A DNA stretch of 64,000 nt. Source: Candidatus Binatia bacterium. Its GTDB lineage: Bacteria > Desulfobacterota > Binatia > HRBIN30. Positions 44,188-53,424 of the stretch are shown here, in pieces. The position numbers and the translations under genes are program-made. The stretch is taken from assembly GCA_026415395.1 (NCBI GenBank), contig JAOAHD010000007.1, positions 1,215,090-1,279,089 on the forward strand, read 5' to 3'. The notes under the pieces are model-generated. The model did not search any database. It was not told the origin of the DNA and was given only the letters and a program-made list of their open reading frames with translations. Each line of letters starts with the position of its first letter. Position 1 is the stretch's first letter.

Positions 44188-45588
44188 TTACTGCGCCACG
44201 AGGATGTTGGTGACCTCGATGTCTCCCAGCGTTTGCTGGCCAAGCGCTGTGAAGGCACCGCCGAGGGTGAATCCGTTAATATTGCCGGCGCTCAGGTTGG
44301 CACAACTCGCCGGTGCTCCCTGCACGCACTTGGGTGCAGCCGGGTACGACGGGTCATCGTTCTTGCACAGCACCGTGGCGCACGCCTGTCCAGTGGTGAA
44401 CACCAAGGGGTTGGGTGTGCCACGCGATGACGGCGGGTCGGCATCCGTGCAGAACGAAGGCTGACACGCGCCGAGGGAGGTACCGATACCAATAGCATTT
44501 ACGATCAAGGCACTTCCCGGCCCGCCTTGGCCAGACAAGCTTAGTTGCACCGGACCACCTGGGTCGCCTTCACAGCTATCCTGGGTGACAGCCACGTTCA
44601 CACCGCTCAAACTTTGGCAACCCACCACACCGGCAGCGGAATTGCCCGGGCCGAACACGGCTGTGCAGGGCCGTGTTTCGGGACATTGTGCTGGTTGGGA
44701 AGCAAAGCCCGTGGTGCACGACTCGACGAACGCTCCGTTTTGGTCGAAAATCGCCCCGCCGCAGGTCTTGTACTCCGCTCCGCGCACACATGCGCAAGCC
44801 AAGGTGGAGATCGGAATCTGTTCGAATTGCACGCTAGCCGCGGGAATGACGGCGGTAATTCGCCCGTTGCGCTCTTTGCCGATCTTGAGCTCCTGCGAGC
44901 CCTTCAAGGACAACCCCAGGACCAGTGGGTCACCGTGAACCACCGCACCGCTCGTTCCAGGCTGGAGGGTTTGATCCGCATTCACAACACCCGGCACCAG
45001 GGAGTACGTGACGGTTTGCTCCGTGGTGCAGTTGGCTGCGCAGCCATCGCCACCAAAAGTCCGGCAAGCCACACAGGTACCACCACCCGGGCAGTCGTCG
45101 TTCGAATTGCAGAAGGTGTAAGGCTTCTCGCCACCGTCGCAAACGCCTTTGTACTCATCGTTACCCGTAAAACAGTCAGAATCCTTGGTACAAGCCGTGC
45201 CCGACTTCGCTGTGCCGACGCAAATGCCACCGTCGTCGCACTCTTCGTCGCCCTCGCGCTGGCCATTACCGCAGACGGCTTCGCCGCCAGGCAGCTCCAC
45301 GCACTGGCTCGTGAGGAGACTGTTTACCGCTTGGATGATCTCGTCGATGGTAACTTGGTTGTCGCCGTTCGGATCGGCAACTGGGCAAGCCGACACCTGC
45401 TGGGCTCCGAGGGCTATGTTCACCATGGTAATGATTTCATCCACAGTGACTTGTTGATCGCCGTTACAATCGCCCAAACAGCGACGTTGCGCCGTCGCCG
45501 GTGATGCGCCGAGCAGCGCCACCAACGCTGCTGCCGTCACCAGCGCCCGACCATGCTCCCACCCAAACCATACTCTCCGTTTGCGCAT
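44188..45588 (-). CDS. Secreted dockerin/EF-hand and Cys-rich repeat protein
   Basis: A 466-residue protein with a clear signal peptide (MRKRRVWFGW, then a hydrophobic core, ending ASPATAQ near residue 34), so it is exported. Two dockerin-type calcium loops follow: GDCNGDQQVTVDEIITMVN and ADPNGDNQVTIDEIIQAVN (about 39-94). Then CGNGQREGDEECDDGG, the start of a myxococcal-type disulphide repeat, and many more cysteines (CTKDSDCFTG, CNSNDDCPGG, CVACRTFGGDGCAANC). The rest is a beta-rich region with repeated Gly/Ser/Thr. Dockerin-like modules bind calcium; without cohesins nearby, a surface-display or adhesion role is more likely than a cellulosome. The ATG at 45588 has AAGGAG 8 bases upstream. 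Confidence 0.8.
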   Translation of the reverse strand: MRKRRVWFGWEHGRALVTAAALVALLGASPATAQRRCLGDCNGDQQVTVDEIITMVNIALGAQQVSACPVADPNGDNQVTIDEIIQAVNSLLTSQCVELPGGEAVCGNGQREGDEECDDGGICVGTAKSGTACTKDSDCFTGNDEYKGVCDGGEKPYTFCNSNDDCPGGGTCVACRTFGGDGCAANCTTEQTVTYSLVPGVVNADQTLQPGTSGAVVHGDPLVLGLSLKGSQELKIGKERNGRITAVIPAASVQFEQIPISTLACACVRGAEYKTCGGAIFDQNGAFVESCTTGFASQPAQCPETRPCTAVFGPGNSAAGVVGCQSLSGVNVAVTQDSCEGDPGGPVQLSLSGQGGPGSALIVNAIGIGTSLGACQPSFCTDADPPSSRGTPNPLVFTTGQACATVLCKNDDPSYPAAPKCVQGAPASCANLSAGNINGFTLGGAFTALGQQTLGDIEVTNILVAQ

Positions 45589-45809
45589 AACCACTCTCCT
45601 TCCCTGAAGAAAATCCATTCCTGTGCCTCCCAGACTTGGTTGCCGTGATGCTGGTTTTCGGCTCTGCGGGTCCTCGCTATCCCACATGCGCCATCTCTTT
45701 GCAATAAACGTCACTGCGAGGTCAAGACGGTTGCGAACAAATCTCCTCTACGAGCCAGTTTCGCTGGATGGATCAGCTCCGTGCCGCCAAATAAGGCGGG
45801 GGGAAGGCA
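45589..45809. other. Divergent promoter region
   Basis: 221 bases between the minus-strand secreted protein and the plus-strand YdcF gene. Both promoters should be here. An AGGAGA-like ribosome site serves the secreted protein, and GGGGGGAAGG precedes the GTG of YdcF. No other feature seen. Confidence 0.4.
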
Positions 45810-46466
45810 GTGCGACGTAGAAGAACGATCGGGTGCGCAACCGCGCTCGCTGGGGTGGCCGTCCTGGCCGCGTTGCTATTTTGGCAACGCCAGCCAATTC
45901 TTGTAGCGATCGGCGGGTTCTTGGTGGTGCAGGATGTTCCGACGAAAAGCGACGCCATCGTGGTGTTGTCTGGCTCTGTTCCGGATCGCATCCTCGAAGC
46001 AGTGGATTTGTACCACGCCGGACTCGCCCCGCGGCTGCTCCTGACCCGAGAAGGGCGTTTGCCCGGGTTGGACGAGCTGAGACGGCGGGGAGTCGCTTTG
46101 CCCGAGCGCCATGAGCAAAACCGCGACATTGCTTTGGCACTGGGAGTGCCGGTAGAAAACATCGAGGTGATCGAGCGGCGGGCAACGAGCACCTTGGCCG
46201 AGGCTCGCGAGCTCGTGGCGCTGCTGCAGAAGCAGGGGATGCAGCGAGTGCTGTTAGTGACCTCGCGAGCTCATGCCCGGCGGGCGCGGGTGATTTTCCG
46301 CACGCTTGCCGCGGGGCATCCGGAAATTCTCGTCGTGCCCTCGCGCTACGACCCGTTCGACCCCCACACTTGGTGGCGCGAGCGCGCATTCCTGCGCCGC
46401 GTGGTCACGGAGTATGGCAAGTTGCTAACCTGGTGGCTGTTCGACCAATGGAGGATTGCACGGTAA
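45810..46466 (+). CDS. YdcF/DUF218-family membrane-anchored protein
   Basis: A 218-residue protein with an N-terminal membrane helix (about 7-25). A DUF218 fold follows: SDAIVVLSGSVPDRILEAVDLYHAGLAPRLLLT, NRDIALALGVPVENIEVIERRATSTLAEARELV (split here), RVLLVTSRAHARRARVIFRTL and a C-terminal EYGKLLTWWLFDQW. YdcF/SanA-type proteins act near the cell envelope, with SAM- or nucleotide-like binding proposed; the function is not settled. GTG start with GGGGGGAAGG just upstream. The downstream DUF4911 gene starts inside its last codons. Confidence 0.82.
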   Translation: MRRRRTIGCATALAGVAVLAALLFWQRQPILVAIGGFLVVQDVPTKSDAIVVLSGSVPDRILEAVDLYHAGLAPRLLLTREGRLPGLDELRRRGVALPERHEQNRDIALALGVPVENIEVIERRATSTLAEARELVALLQKQGMQRVLLVTSRAHARRARVIFRTLAAGHPEILVVPSRYDPFDPHTWWRERAFLRRVVTEYGKLLTWWLFDQWRIAR

Positions 46467-46753
46467 AAGCCGGCAGCGAAACGGGTGGGCAGGATCGAGG
46501 GGCGGTGGTCCCAATTTTTATCGAGGTTCGACCCCCGCAGATCGCGTACTGGAAGTTCCTCTTCGAGTCCTACGAAGAGCTTGCCATCGTGCGCACCCTC
46601 GATCGGGAGCGGGCGATCATCGTTGTGCTCGGGTTGCGGGATTTTCTGCCTCACGTGCACGCCATCGTGGCTGAGGCCTGCGTGCGAACCGGGGCACGGC
46701 AGGTGCCGCCTCCGGCAGACCTGAGCGGCGACTGGCTCTTGCCGGAGCTTTAA
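46448..46753 (+). CDS. Small DUF4911-like protein
   Basis: A 101-residue protein resembling the DUF4911 family, which has a core like FIEVRPPQIAYWKFLFESYEELAIVRTLD followed by an ILVLGLRDFL strand and a final helix. Here these read IFIEVRPPQIAYWKFLFESY, RAIIVVLGLRDFLPHVH and IVAEACVRTGA. The N-terminal 20 residues are not conserved-looking, so a later GTG near 46506 is an alternative start. Using the ATG at 46448 it overlaps the YdcF gene by 19 bases. It converges on tatC with a 4-base overlap. Function unknown. Confidence 0.6.
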   Translation: MEDCTVKAGSETGGQDRGAVVPIFIEVRPPQIAYWKFLFESYEELAIVRTLDRERAIIVVLGLRDFLPHVHAIVAEACVRTGARQVPPPADLSGDWLLPEL

Positions 46754-47547
46754 GAACCCGCGCTAGTGCCCTCTGCCGTGCTCCCCTCGGGGCGGGGGCG
46801 AGCGAAAACAAACGCGACGCCAATGCTGGCCCCGTAGAGGACGAGCAAGGGTGTCGCCATGAGAAGCTGCGACGCAACGTCGGGGCCAGGAGTGAGCACC
46901 GCAGCGGCGATAAAGATCAGGACCACCGCATACCGCCAGTAGCTGAGCATGGTGCGATGCGTGACCACCCCGACGCGGGCAAGGAAGAAGGTGATCACGG
47001 GAAGTTCGAAGGTCACCCCAAAGGCCAACAGCATCCGTGCGGTGAACGATAAGTACTCGCTGATCCGCAGCTCCGGCCGTACCCCGATGGTGCCGTACTG
47101 CTCGAGGAAGAAGCGGTAGCCCACCGGTAACACAAGCGCGTAACAAAACGCCGCCCCGGCGACGAAGAAAAAGCTGGCGAACAACACAAATGGCAGTGCG
47201 TAACGCTTCTCGTGTGGGTAGAGGCCGGGGGCCACAAAGCGCCAAAGTTGATAGAACGTGATGGGACTCGACAGAAAAATGCCCGCAATCAACGCCACTT
47301 TAAGCTTGGTAAAAAACGCTTCGACCACACCGGTGCCAATCAAGTTCACCGTGTGGCCGGGGTTGTCGCCAACCAGTAAGCGCGCGCTGTGCAAGGGCTC
47401 AGTGAGAAATGCAAACAATACCTCGGCAAATTGGTAACAGAGGAGAAATGCCGCACCGATCCCAGCCAATGACTTTATGAGCCGCCAGCGCAGCTCTTCC
47501 AAATGCGCTGTAAGCGGCATTTTCACATCGTCGAGCGACCCTGGCAT
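46750..47547 (-). CDS. tatC: Twin-arginine translocase subunit TatC
   Basis: A 265-residue membrane protein with six helices, the core receptor of the Tat system that moves folded proteins with twin-Arg signals across the inner membrane. Family features are the N-terminal MPLTAHLEELRWRLIKSL, whose ELR(W)R region binds the signal peptide, the second helix pair, FYQLWRFVAPGLYPHEKRYALPFV and FELPVITFFLARVGVVTHRTM. It is paired with tatB 12 bases upstream. Its 3' end overlaps the convergent DUF4911-like gene by 4 bases. Confidence 0.95.
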   Translation of the reverse strand: MPGSLDDVKMPLTAHLEELRWRLIKSLAGIGAAFLLCYQFAEVLFAFLTEPLHSARLLVGDNPGHTVNLIGTGVVEAFFTKLKVALIAGIFLSSPITFYQLWRFVAPGLYPHEKRYALPFVLFASFFFVAGAAFCYALVLPVGYRFFLEQYGTIGVRPELRISEYLSFTARMLLAFGVTFELPVITFFLARVGVVTHRTMLSYWRYAVVLIFIAAAVLTPGPDVASQLLMATPLLVLYGASIGVAFVFARPRPEGSTAEGTSAGS

Positions 47548-47558
47548 AGGAACGACGC

Positions 47559-47903
47559 TCAGGTGGTGGTGTGCGGAATGCCAGAAGCTGGGGATGTGTC
47601 GGTGACTCTTCCCTGATCCGCAGATGGAGCATCGCGCGTGACGGTGCCGCTCCCGCGTTCAACCGTTGGCCCTGGCCGAGACGCCCTTTGGTCTGTAAGT
47701 TTGGCGCGCTCCGCGGTGCGGATTTCTTCCTCCAACATCCAGCGCGCCCGCTCGATCTCGTTGGTAAGTCCGCTCGTGGCCTTGCGGAGTTCCGCTAACC
47801 CTTTGCCCAATGCCCGCGCGATTTCCGGGAGTCGTTGCGGCCCGAGCACGATGAGGGCAACGAGTAGTATGACGAGCAACTCCGGAGTTCCGATCCCAAA
47901 CAT
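47559..47903 (-). CDS. tatB: Twin-arginine translocase subunit TatB
   Basis: A 114-residue protein with a single N-terminal helix starting [35 protein letters not shown] (read in parts), then an amphipathic helix with [23 protein letters not shown] and a disordered Pro/Ser/Thr tail. The Glu in GTPELL and the Gly-Pro hinge are standard for TatA/TatB. The acidic amphipathic helix and its length favour TatB over TatA. Placed 12 bases before tatC. A separate tatA must exist elsewhere or the protein may serve both roles. Confidence 0.88.
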   Translation of the reverse strand: MFGIGTPELLVILLVALIVLGPQRLPEIARALGKGLAELRKATSGLTNEIERARWMLEEEIRTAERAKLTDQRASRPGPTVERGSGTVTRDAPSADQGRVTDTSPASGIPHTTT

Positions 47904-48017
47904 CGCCGCACGCCTGACGATCGACGGTAAAAGAACGCCCCGGAGGTGTCAAATGACCCCCCGGCCGAACAGGCTTCCCGGTCACCACGCCTCATCTTGC
48001 GCAGGTTGTGAGTTGCA

Positions 48018-48175
48018 CGGGCGACGCATGCGTCGCCCCTACGATCGTGCAGGTGCCGCGTGCCAAGACGACCACGCGCGCAGGACACCGGTGACAACAC
48101 CATCACCGATCGACGTGGTCCCCATTCGCCATTCGCTGTTTCCCACCACTCGCTGCTCGCCGCTCGCCTGCCATG
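48018..48175 (-). repeat. Dispersed intergenic repeat, minus-orientation copy
   Basis: Read on the minus strand it gives the degenerate GCGAATGG tract, CACGTCGATCGG, then TCTTGGCACGCGGCACCTG, ACGATCGTAGGGG and the perfect palindrome GGGCGACGCATGCGTCGCCC (48019-48038). About 50 bases around the palindrome match the copy at 56495 with one difference. It fills the gap between the start of tatB and the end of the HDAC-family gene. Confidence 0.8.
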
Positions 48176-48177
48176 CC

Positions 48178-49203
48178 TCACACCGGCCAATAGCGTTCGA
48201 AAGCTGATTGGAAGCGGCGGAGTAGGGCTTGGGCAGGGTCGGTTAGTGGTGGCTCGGGGAGTTCGGGCCGGTCGCCGGCGAGCTCGCGGGTGACCGCGTG
48301 CGTGCATTGCACGAGCGCGGTGAGATCGTAGCCACCCTCGAGAACGAGGGCGATGCGCCCGCCGGCACTCGCGTATGCGACATCGATCAACGTGCGGGCC
48401 AAGTACCGATAGCCGACATCCGTAAGCGCAAGATCGGCGAGCGGGTCGCGGCGGTGGCCGTCGAAGCCAGCGGAGACGAGAACGAAGTCGGGCCGGAACG
48501 CAAGCGCGATTGGGCGGAGAATGCGCTGCGCGAGGTGGTAGATCTCAGCGTCACCCGTGTGCGCAGGTAAGGGCAGGTTGACGGTAAAGCCCTCCCCTGG
48601 GCCGTGGCCGACCTCGGTCACATTTCCGGTTCCCGGATAGAGCGGCCATTGGTGGAGGGAGAAGTAAAGCACGTTCGGATCGCGTTCGTAAAAGTGCTGC
48701 GTACCGTTGCCGTGGTGTACGTCCCAGTCGACGATGAGCACGCGCTCCACACCGAAGCGCTGCCGCAAGTGCTCGGCGCCGATGACGACGTTGTTGAAAA
48801 AGCAAAAGCCCATCGCCCGATCGAACTCAGCGTGGTGCCCGGGCGGACGCACCAGGGCAAAGCCGTTTTCCACCCCGCCTTGCACAATGGCCTCGAGCAG
48901 CGTGAGCAAGCCCCCCGCAGCCAGGCGCGCCGTGTCGTACGTCTCCGCGCAGGCGGCAGTGTCGGGGTCGAAGTGGACGAGGGGTTGCTGAGCAGTGGCT
49001 GCGACGCGTTGGACGTAAGTGGAATCATGCGCCCGGCAAATTTCTTCGATCGTGGCGTAGCGGGCAGGCAGGGTTTCTACGGTATCTTGGACTTCCTCGG
49101 CCCAAGCCACCAATGCGGTGATGCGCTCGGGCCGCTCTGGATGGTGCCTGCCCGCTTGGTGGCGTGCGTAGCTCTGATCGATGACAATCGCTGTGGGAAG
49201 CAT
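48178..49203 (-). CDS. Histone-deacetylase-family amidohydrolase
   Basis: A 341-residue zinc hydrolase of the arginase/deacetylase fold. Active-site motifs are LVRPPGHHAE (two His of the charge relay), LIVDWDVHHGNGTQ (zinc ligands Asp and His), LHQWPLYPGTG and VLVSAGFDGHRRDPLADL (zinc Asp); IALVLEGGYDL closes the site. Bacterial members deacetylate acetylpolyamines or proteins, and some act in acetoin use. The specific substrate is unknown. ATG at 49203. Its 3' end abuts the dispersed repeat. Confidence 0.92.
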   Translation of the reverse strand: MLPTAIVIDQSYARHQAGRHHPERPERITALVAWAEEVQDTVETLPARYATIEEICRAHDSTYVQRVAATAQQPLVHFDPDTAACAETYDTARLAAGGLLTLLEAIVQGGVENGFALVRPPGHHAEFDRAMGFCFFNNVVIGAEHLRQRFGVERVLIVDWDVHHGNGTQHFYERDPNVLYFSLHQWPLYPGTGNVTEVGHGPGEGFTVNLPLPAHTGDAEIYHLAQRILRPIALAFRPDFVLVSAGFDGHRRDPLADLALTDVGYRYLARTLIDVAYASAGGRIALVLEGGYDLTALVQCTHAVTRELAGDRPELPEPPLTDPAQALLRRFQSAFERYWPV

Positions 49204-49354
49204 GTGCCGCTCTCCTCGGTGAAATCAAATTGGCTTTTAGGGAAGCGATAGCGTGCGGCAACCCCGTTGGGAGAAACTGCACGGGACTAACGCTGGCCTA
49301 CGCGCTGCCTACTTGTGGCCGGGGCGTTCTTCGGCTTGCTTTGTACGGACGGCA

Positions 49355-51700
49355 ATGAGACAGGCACGCGAAGACCGGCAGGCACGCGGCTGGTGGCGTA
49401 CTTTGCAACTTTTTTTCTTCTCGCTCGGGCTCATTCTTGTGGTCGGCACTACGCTTGCCGGTGTGCTGATTTATCGCGAGTTGACCGAAGCCTTACCGCC
49501 GCTCGACCAGGTGGTGAACTACCGCGCCCCCACGGCCACGCAAATCTTCGCGCGCGACGGTACGCTCGTGGGCGAGTTTTACGATGAGCGGCGCTACGTC
49601 GTTCCTCTCGAACGGATTCCCGCGATTGTGCGAAATGCCTTTATCGCCGCGGAGGACGACCAGTTCTATCAACACAAGGGCATAGATCCTGCGGGAATGG
49701 TGCGGGCCCTGATTCACAACCTGAGCGGTGGCGGAGGCGTGCAAGGGGGAAGCACGATTACGCAACAGGTCGTTAAACAAATCCTGCTGACGCCGCGGAA
49801 GAGTTACGAGCGTAAGCTCAAAGAGATCCTCCTAGCTATCCGTTTGGAGAACACGCTGAGCAAGGATGACATCCTCTATCTATATCTAAACCACATCTAC
49901 CTGGGTTCGGGGGCCTACGGAGTGGCGGCTGCTGCCGAGGTCTACTTCGGCAAGTCGGTGGATCAGTTGAGCGTGGCTGAAGCGGCTTTGTTGGCGGGCT
50001 TACCCCAAGCTCCCAGCCGTTACTCCCCGTTGCGCCACTGGGTGCGTGCCAAGGCGCGGCAACGGTACGTGTTGGAACGGATGGCGGCGGTGGGATTTAT
50101 CACCCCGGCAGAGGCTGTATTGGCAGCGCAGGAGCCGATTGCGCTGCGGCCGCGGCGCGGCAATGTTTTGCACGCCCCGTACTATGTGGAGCATGTGCGC
50201 CGCCTGCTCGAGCAGCGCTACGGTGGCCAAAGTGCGTATCAAATGGGGCTGCAGGTGTTCACCGCCCTCGATTTGCGCTTGCAAAGCCTCGCCGAACAAG
50301 CGCTGCGCGATGGAATCGCGGCTCTGGAAGAGCGGCAGCGGTATTCGCCGGCGTTGCGGTCTTTGAATGCTAAGGAACAAGAGCAGTTTCTTGCCGAGCA
50401 AACTCGCATGCTGGCCGGAAAAGCTCTAGAGCCGGAGCGCTCGTATGAAGCCTTGGTGGTGTCCACCCGCGATGCCGTGCGCGTGCGCGTGGGCCCGTTT
50501 TCCGGTGTGCTGGATACGTCCGTCCGCTCTCGGCTTCGTGCGGGCGATGTCGTGCGGGTGCGTTTGCGCACCATGCCGGGAGACAATGGCCGTGACCCTG
50601 CCTATGATTTTGTTGTGGACAGCGATTCCCTCGTGCAAGGGGCCGCCGTGGTTTTGGATCCGAGCACGGGCGATGTGCTCGCGCTTGTGGGCGGCACGAA
50701 CTTCCAAACGAGTCAGTTTAATCGTGCCACCCAAGCGCGGCGCCAGCCGGGCTCAGCGTTCAAACCGTTTGTGTACGCTGCGGCTTTCGACGATCGTTAC
50801 ACGCCAGCGAGCGTGATTGTCGATGCCCCGGTAGCGTTTCCCGACAACAACGGAGTGTGGGCCCCGCAAAATTACGAACATCGGTTTTTTGGACCGACCA
50901 CGCTGCGCGATGCGCTGACCTTTTCGCGCAACGTGCCCACGGTGAAACTTGCACAACAAATCGGGCTGCGGCGCTTAATCCCCTTTGTGCGTAGCCTGGG
51001 CATTCGCAGCCCGCTGCCTCCAAACCTATCGATCGCCCTGGGAGCTGCGGAGGTGACCCCGCTCGAGCTGGTCACGGCCTATTCCGTGTTTGCCAATCAA
51101 GGGGTGCTGGTCGAGCCACGGTTTATTGTGCGCTTGAGCGACCAGCACGGCCAGCCAATCGAGCAAAACGAGCCGCAGCGCCGCGCTGTGCTGTCACCGG
51201 AGACGGCATACTTGGTTACGGATGTACTGCAAGACGTGATCGAGCGAGGCACCGGCCAGCGTGCCAAGGCACTGGGCCGACCTGCCGCCGGCAAAACCGG
51301 AACGACCAACGATATGAACGATGCGTGGTTCATCGGGTACACCCCGCAATTGCTTGCTGGGTTTTGGGTTGGCTTCGACAGCAAGCGCTCGCTCGGAAAG
51401 GGGGAAACCGGCGGACGTGTGGCCGCGCCCATCTGGCTTTCCTTCATGCGGGAGGCACTCGCGGATCAACCAGTGCTCGACTTTCCCATCCCGAGCGGCA
51501 TTCGCTTTGTGGCCATCGACCGTCACACGGGCCAGCGTGCCGCGCCGACCGCCCCCGGCGCGGTGCTGGAGTGCTTCCGCGCAGGAACCGAGCCCAAGTG
51601 GGAGGAAAGCGTGGGTGTGGAGGAGGCGAAGGCCCAAGATGGCGCTCCAACCTCGCTGAGGGACCGCCCAGAGGCGCCCGCCACCGCGTCGGAATTTTGA
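49355..51700 (+). CDS. mrcA: Bifunctional penicillin-binding protein 1A
   Basis: A 781-residue class A PBP. An N-terminal membrane helix (about 14-40) is followed by the glycosyltransferase GT51 domain: FIAAEDDQFYQHKGIDPAGMV with the catalytic Glu, GGSTITQQVVKQ, RKLKEILLAIRLE. The transpeptidase domain has the active Ser in RQPGSAFKPFVYAAAFD (Ser467), SRN in TFSRNVPTVKLAQ, and KTGTTND near 647. It polymerises and cross-links peptidoglycan from lipid II in the periplasm. The ATG at 49355 gives a short basic cytosolic leader; the frame is open upstream without similarity. Confidence 0.95.
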   Translation: MRQAREDRQARGWWRTLQLFFFSLGLILVVGTTLAGVLIYRELTEALPPLDQVVNYRAPTATQIFARDGTLVGEFYDERRYVVPLERIPAIVRNAFIAAEDDQFYQHKGIDPAGMVRALIHNLSGGGGVQGGSTITQQVVKQILLTPRKSYERKLKEILLAIRLENTLSKDDILYLYLNHIYLGSGAYGVAAAAEVYFGKSVDQLSVAEAALLAGLPQAPSRYSPLRHWVRAKARQRYVLERMAAVGFITPAEAVLAAQEPIALRPRRGNVLHAPYYVEHVRRLLEQRYGGQSAYQMGLQVFTALDLRLQSLAEQALRDGIAALEERQRYSPALRSLNAKEQEQFLAEQTRMLAGKALEPERSYEALVVSTRDAVRVRVGPFSGVLDTSVRSRLRAGDVVRVRLRTMPGDNGRDPAYDFVVDSDSLVQGAAVVLDPSTGDVLALVGGTNFQTSQFNRATQARRQPGSAFKPFVYAAAFDDRYTPASVIVDAPVAFPDNNGVWAPQNYEHRFFGPTTLRDALTFSRNVPTVKLAQQIGLRRLIPFVRSLGIRSPLPPNLSIALGAAEVTPLELVTAYSVFANQGVLVEPRFIVRLSDQHGQPIEQNEPQRRAVLSPETAYLVTDVLQDVIERGTGQRAKALGRPAAGKTGTTNDMNDAWFIGYTPQLLAGFWVGFDSKRSLGKGETGGRVAAPIWLSFMREALADQPVLDFPIPSGIRFVAIDRHTGQRAAPTAPGAVLECFRAGTEPKWEESVGVEEAKAQDGAPTSLRDRPEAPATASEF

Positions 51701-51864
51701 AACGCCCTGAGCTGGCTTGCTGGTACCTACCCGTACAAGTACAGCAGGTGTGAGCGGGCCTGTCCGAAGCTTTGGCGGATGCGGCGGGAACCTGCTGGTT
51801 CTTGGCCCTTGTGTATTTGTGGGATATACGGCCTTTGCTGCCCTGGTACTCGAGGCGAGAGGCG

Positions 51865-52149
51865 ATGCTGGAAAGTAAACCCGCTCAACCGAGGCGCTGC
51901 ACGCACTGTGGGCGCGTGGTGCAGGACACGCTGCACTATCGTGACAGCTACCACGTGGACTTCCACTTCCTCTACACCGGCGAGGTGGAGGAGACGGAGA
52001 TGTGGGACGAGTATGCTGCCCTTACGCGCGTCGTGGTACACGTGCGCAATCCGCGTTTCGTGTACACTTGTATCGACTGCTATCCGCGCCCGGAGGTGCA
52101 ACGGGAACGCATGCGGTTGTTGCGCCCGGAGCTGGAAGACGGCGTATGA
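51865..52149 (+). CDS. Small CxxC zinc-ribbon protein
   Basis: A 94-residue protein with two metal-binding knuckles, CTHCGRVV and CIDCYPRPE, separated by a beta-rich stretch (DSYHVDFHFLYTGEVEETEMWDEYA and FVYTCIDCY). It likely binds one zinc. The stop overlaps the ATG of the MEMO gene by ATGA, so the two are translationally coupled and may work together. The family is unrecognised. The ATG at 51865 is preferred because of a GAGG-type site and because the upstream frame has no knuckles. Confidence 0.62.
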   Translation: MLESKPAQPRRCTHCGRVVQDTLHYRDSYHVDFHFLYTGEVEETEMWDEYAALTRVVVHVRNPRFVYTCIDCYPRPEVQRERMRLLRPELEDGV

Positions 52150-53012
52150 GAAAGATTCACGACGCCCATCTGGCTGGCCGCTGGTACACGAGTGACGCAG
52201 TCGCGTTGCGCAGGGAGATCGAGCAACGGATCGAGCGCGCTTACCCGCTTCCCAACATTGTGCCGTTTGCGTTGGTTGTGCCGCATGCTGGTCACATGTA
52301 CTCCGGCGATGCCGCGGCATTCGGTTATGCTTTGGCGGCCCACCGCACCGTGAAGCGGGCACTGATGCTCGCTCCGAGTCATTATGCGCTGTTCCGCGGG
52401 GCAGTGACCTTGAACTGGGACGGCTTCCGCACCCCGCTCGGGATCGTAAACATCGACTGCGAGTCCGTGGCAAAGCTGCTCCATTTCTCCTGGATTCGCG
52501 AAGATGCCGCTCCATTCGGTCCCGAGCACTCGCTGGAGATTCAACTCCCGTTTCTCCAAGTGGCGCTCCCAGGGGTGAGTGTCGTGCCGTTGTTGGTGGG
52601 GGAGGTGCCAACGGAACGGGCGCGGACTTGGGGCGACGAGCTTGCCAGCATGGTCGACAGCGACACCTTGGTTCTGGTGAGTTCCGACCTCACCCACTAC
52701 GGGGCCCGGTTCGATTATCTGCCCTTCCCCCCGCAGAGTGCGGACTTCGTGCGCTCGCAGTTAAAAGCGCTAGATCACGAAGCCATTGCTCGCATCTGCC
52801 TTGGGGACTTCGAAGCCTTTCGCCGTTTTGTCGACGCCACCGGTGCAACCATCTGCGGACGCAACCCGGTTGTCCTTTTTTTAGCGATGCACGCGCAGCG
52901 AACCTCCGGTGTGTTGCTGCACTACTACACGTCTTTGGACATCACCGGCGACTACGAGCACGTGGTGAGCTACGCGTCGATTGCGTTTCCGCTGCCGCCA
53001 CCGCCGCTGTAA
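52146..53012 (+). CDS. AmmeMemoRadiSam system protein B (MEMO1 family)
   Basis: A 288-residue protein of the MEMO family, structurally related to extradiol dioxygenases. Motifs are LVVPHAGHMYSGDAAAFGY, LMLAPSHYALFRGAV, GPEHSLEIQLPFLQ, VLVSSDLTHYGARFDY and CGRNPVVLFLAM. The His and Asp residues of these motifs could bind a metal. In other bacteria MEMO is encoded with an AMMECR1 protein and a radical-SAM protein; here only MEMO and the small zinc ribbon are present. Coupled to that gene by ATGA. The activity in bacteria is not established. Confidence 0.85.
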   Translation: MRKIHDAHLAGRWYTSDAVALRREIEQRIERAYPLPNIVPFALVVPHAGHMYSGDAAAFGYALAAHRTVKRALMLAPSHYALFRGAVTLNWDGFRTPLGIVNIDCESVAKLLHFSWIREDAAPFGPEHSLEIQLPFLQVALPGVSVVPLLVGEVPTERARTWGDELASMVDSDTLVLVSSDLTHYGARFDYLPFPPQSADFVRSQLKALDHEAIARICLGDFEAFRRFVDATGATICGRNPVVLFLAMHAQRTSGVLLHYYTSLDITGDYEHVVSYASIAFPLPPPPL

Positions 53013-53424
53013 TTCCTCAGGCGCCAGAACGGATAGTGAATGGCGCGAATGGCGTGTAGCGAGCGGTAGGGGCGACGCACGCGTCGCCCGCGCTGCCGGT
53101 TCCTGCGGTGGCGGATGCGATCGAAGGCGAAGGGCGAATTGCCTGGCGACGGGTCGCCCGAGCTGGTTGACGGATTCTGCATGGTGGCACTTAGCGGCGA
53201 CCGCCGCTCCCCCGTCGGGCTGGGTAGGACGTCGTCCAGCGGCCAATGATGAGCGGGCAACCGTAGAGGTGCGTGCCAAGCCCACCCCACCCCGGCGAGT
53301 GAGCGGTAATCACCGCCATCGGCCTCCAGATGACTTCCCATTGGATGGCCGGATGCGGACGCCGCTGCCGTGGCCAGCACCTTCGTACCGCGCGACGGTT
53401 GACGGCTTGCGTAGCTAGCCGCCC
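53013..53424. repeat. Intergenic region with a short dispersed repeat copy
   Basis: 412 bases with no gene. At about 53030-53095 a GTGAATGGCGCGAATGGCG tract is followed by GCGGTAGGGGCGACGCACGCGTCGCCC, with an imperfect palindrome at 53069-53089. The rest is GC-rich, and no promoter or gene is evident. Confidence 0.55.
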
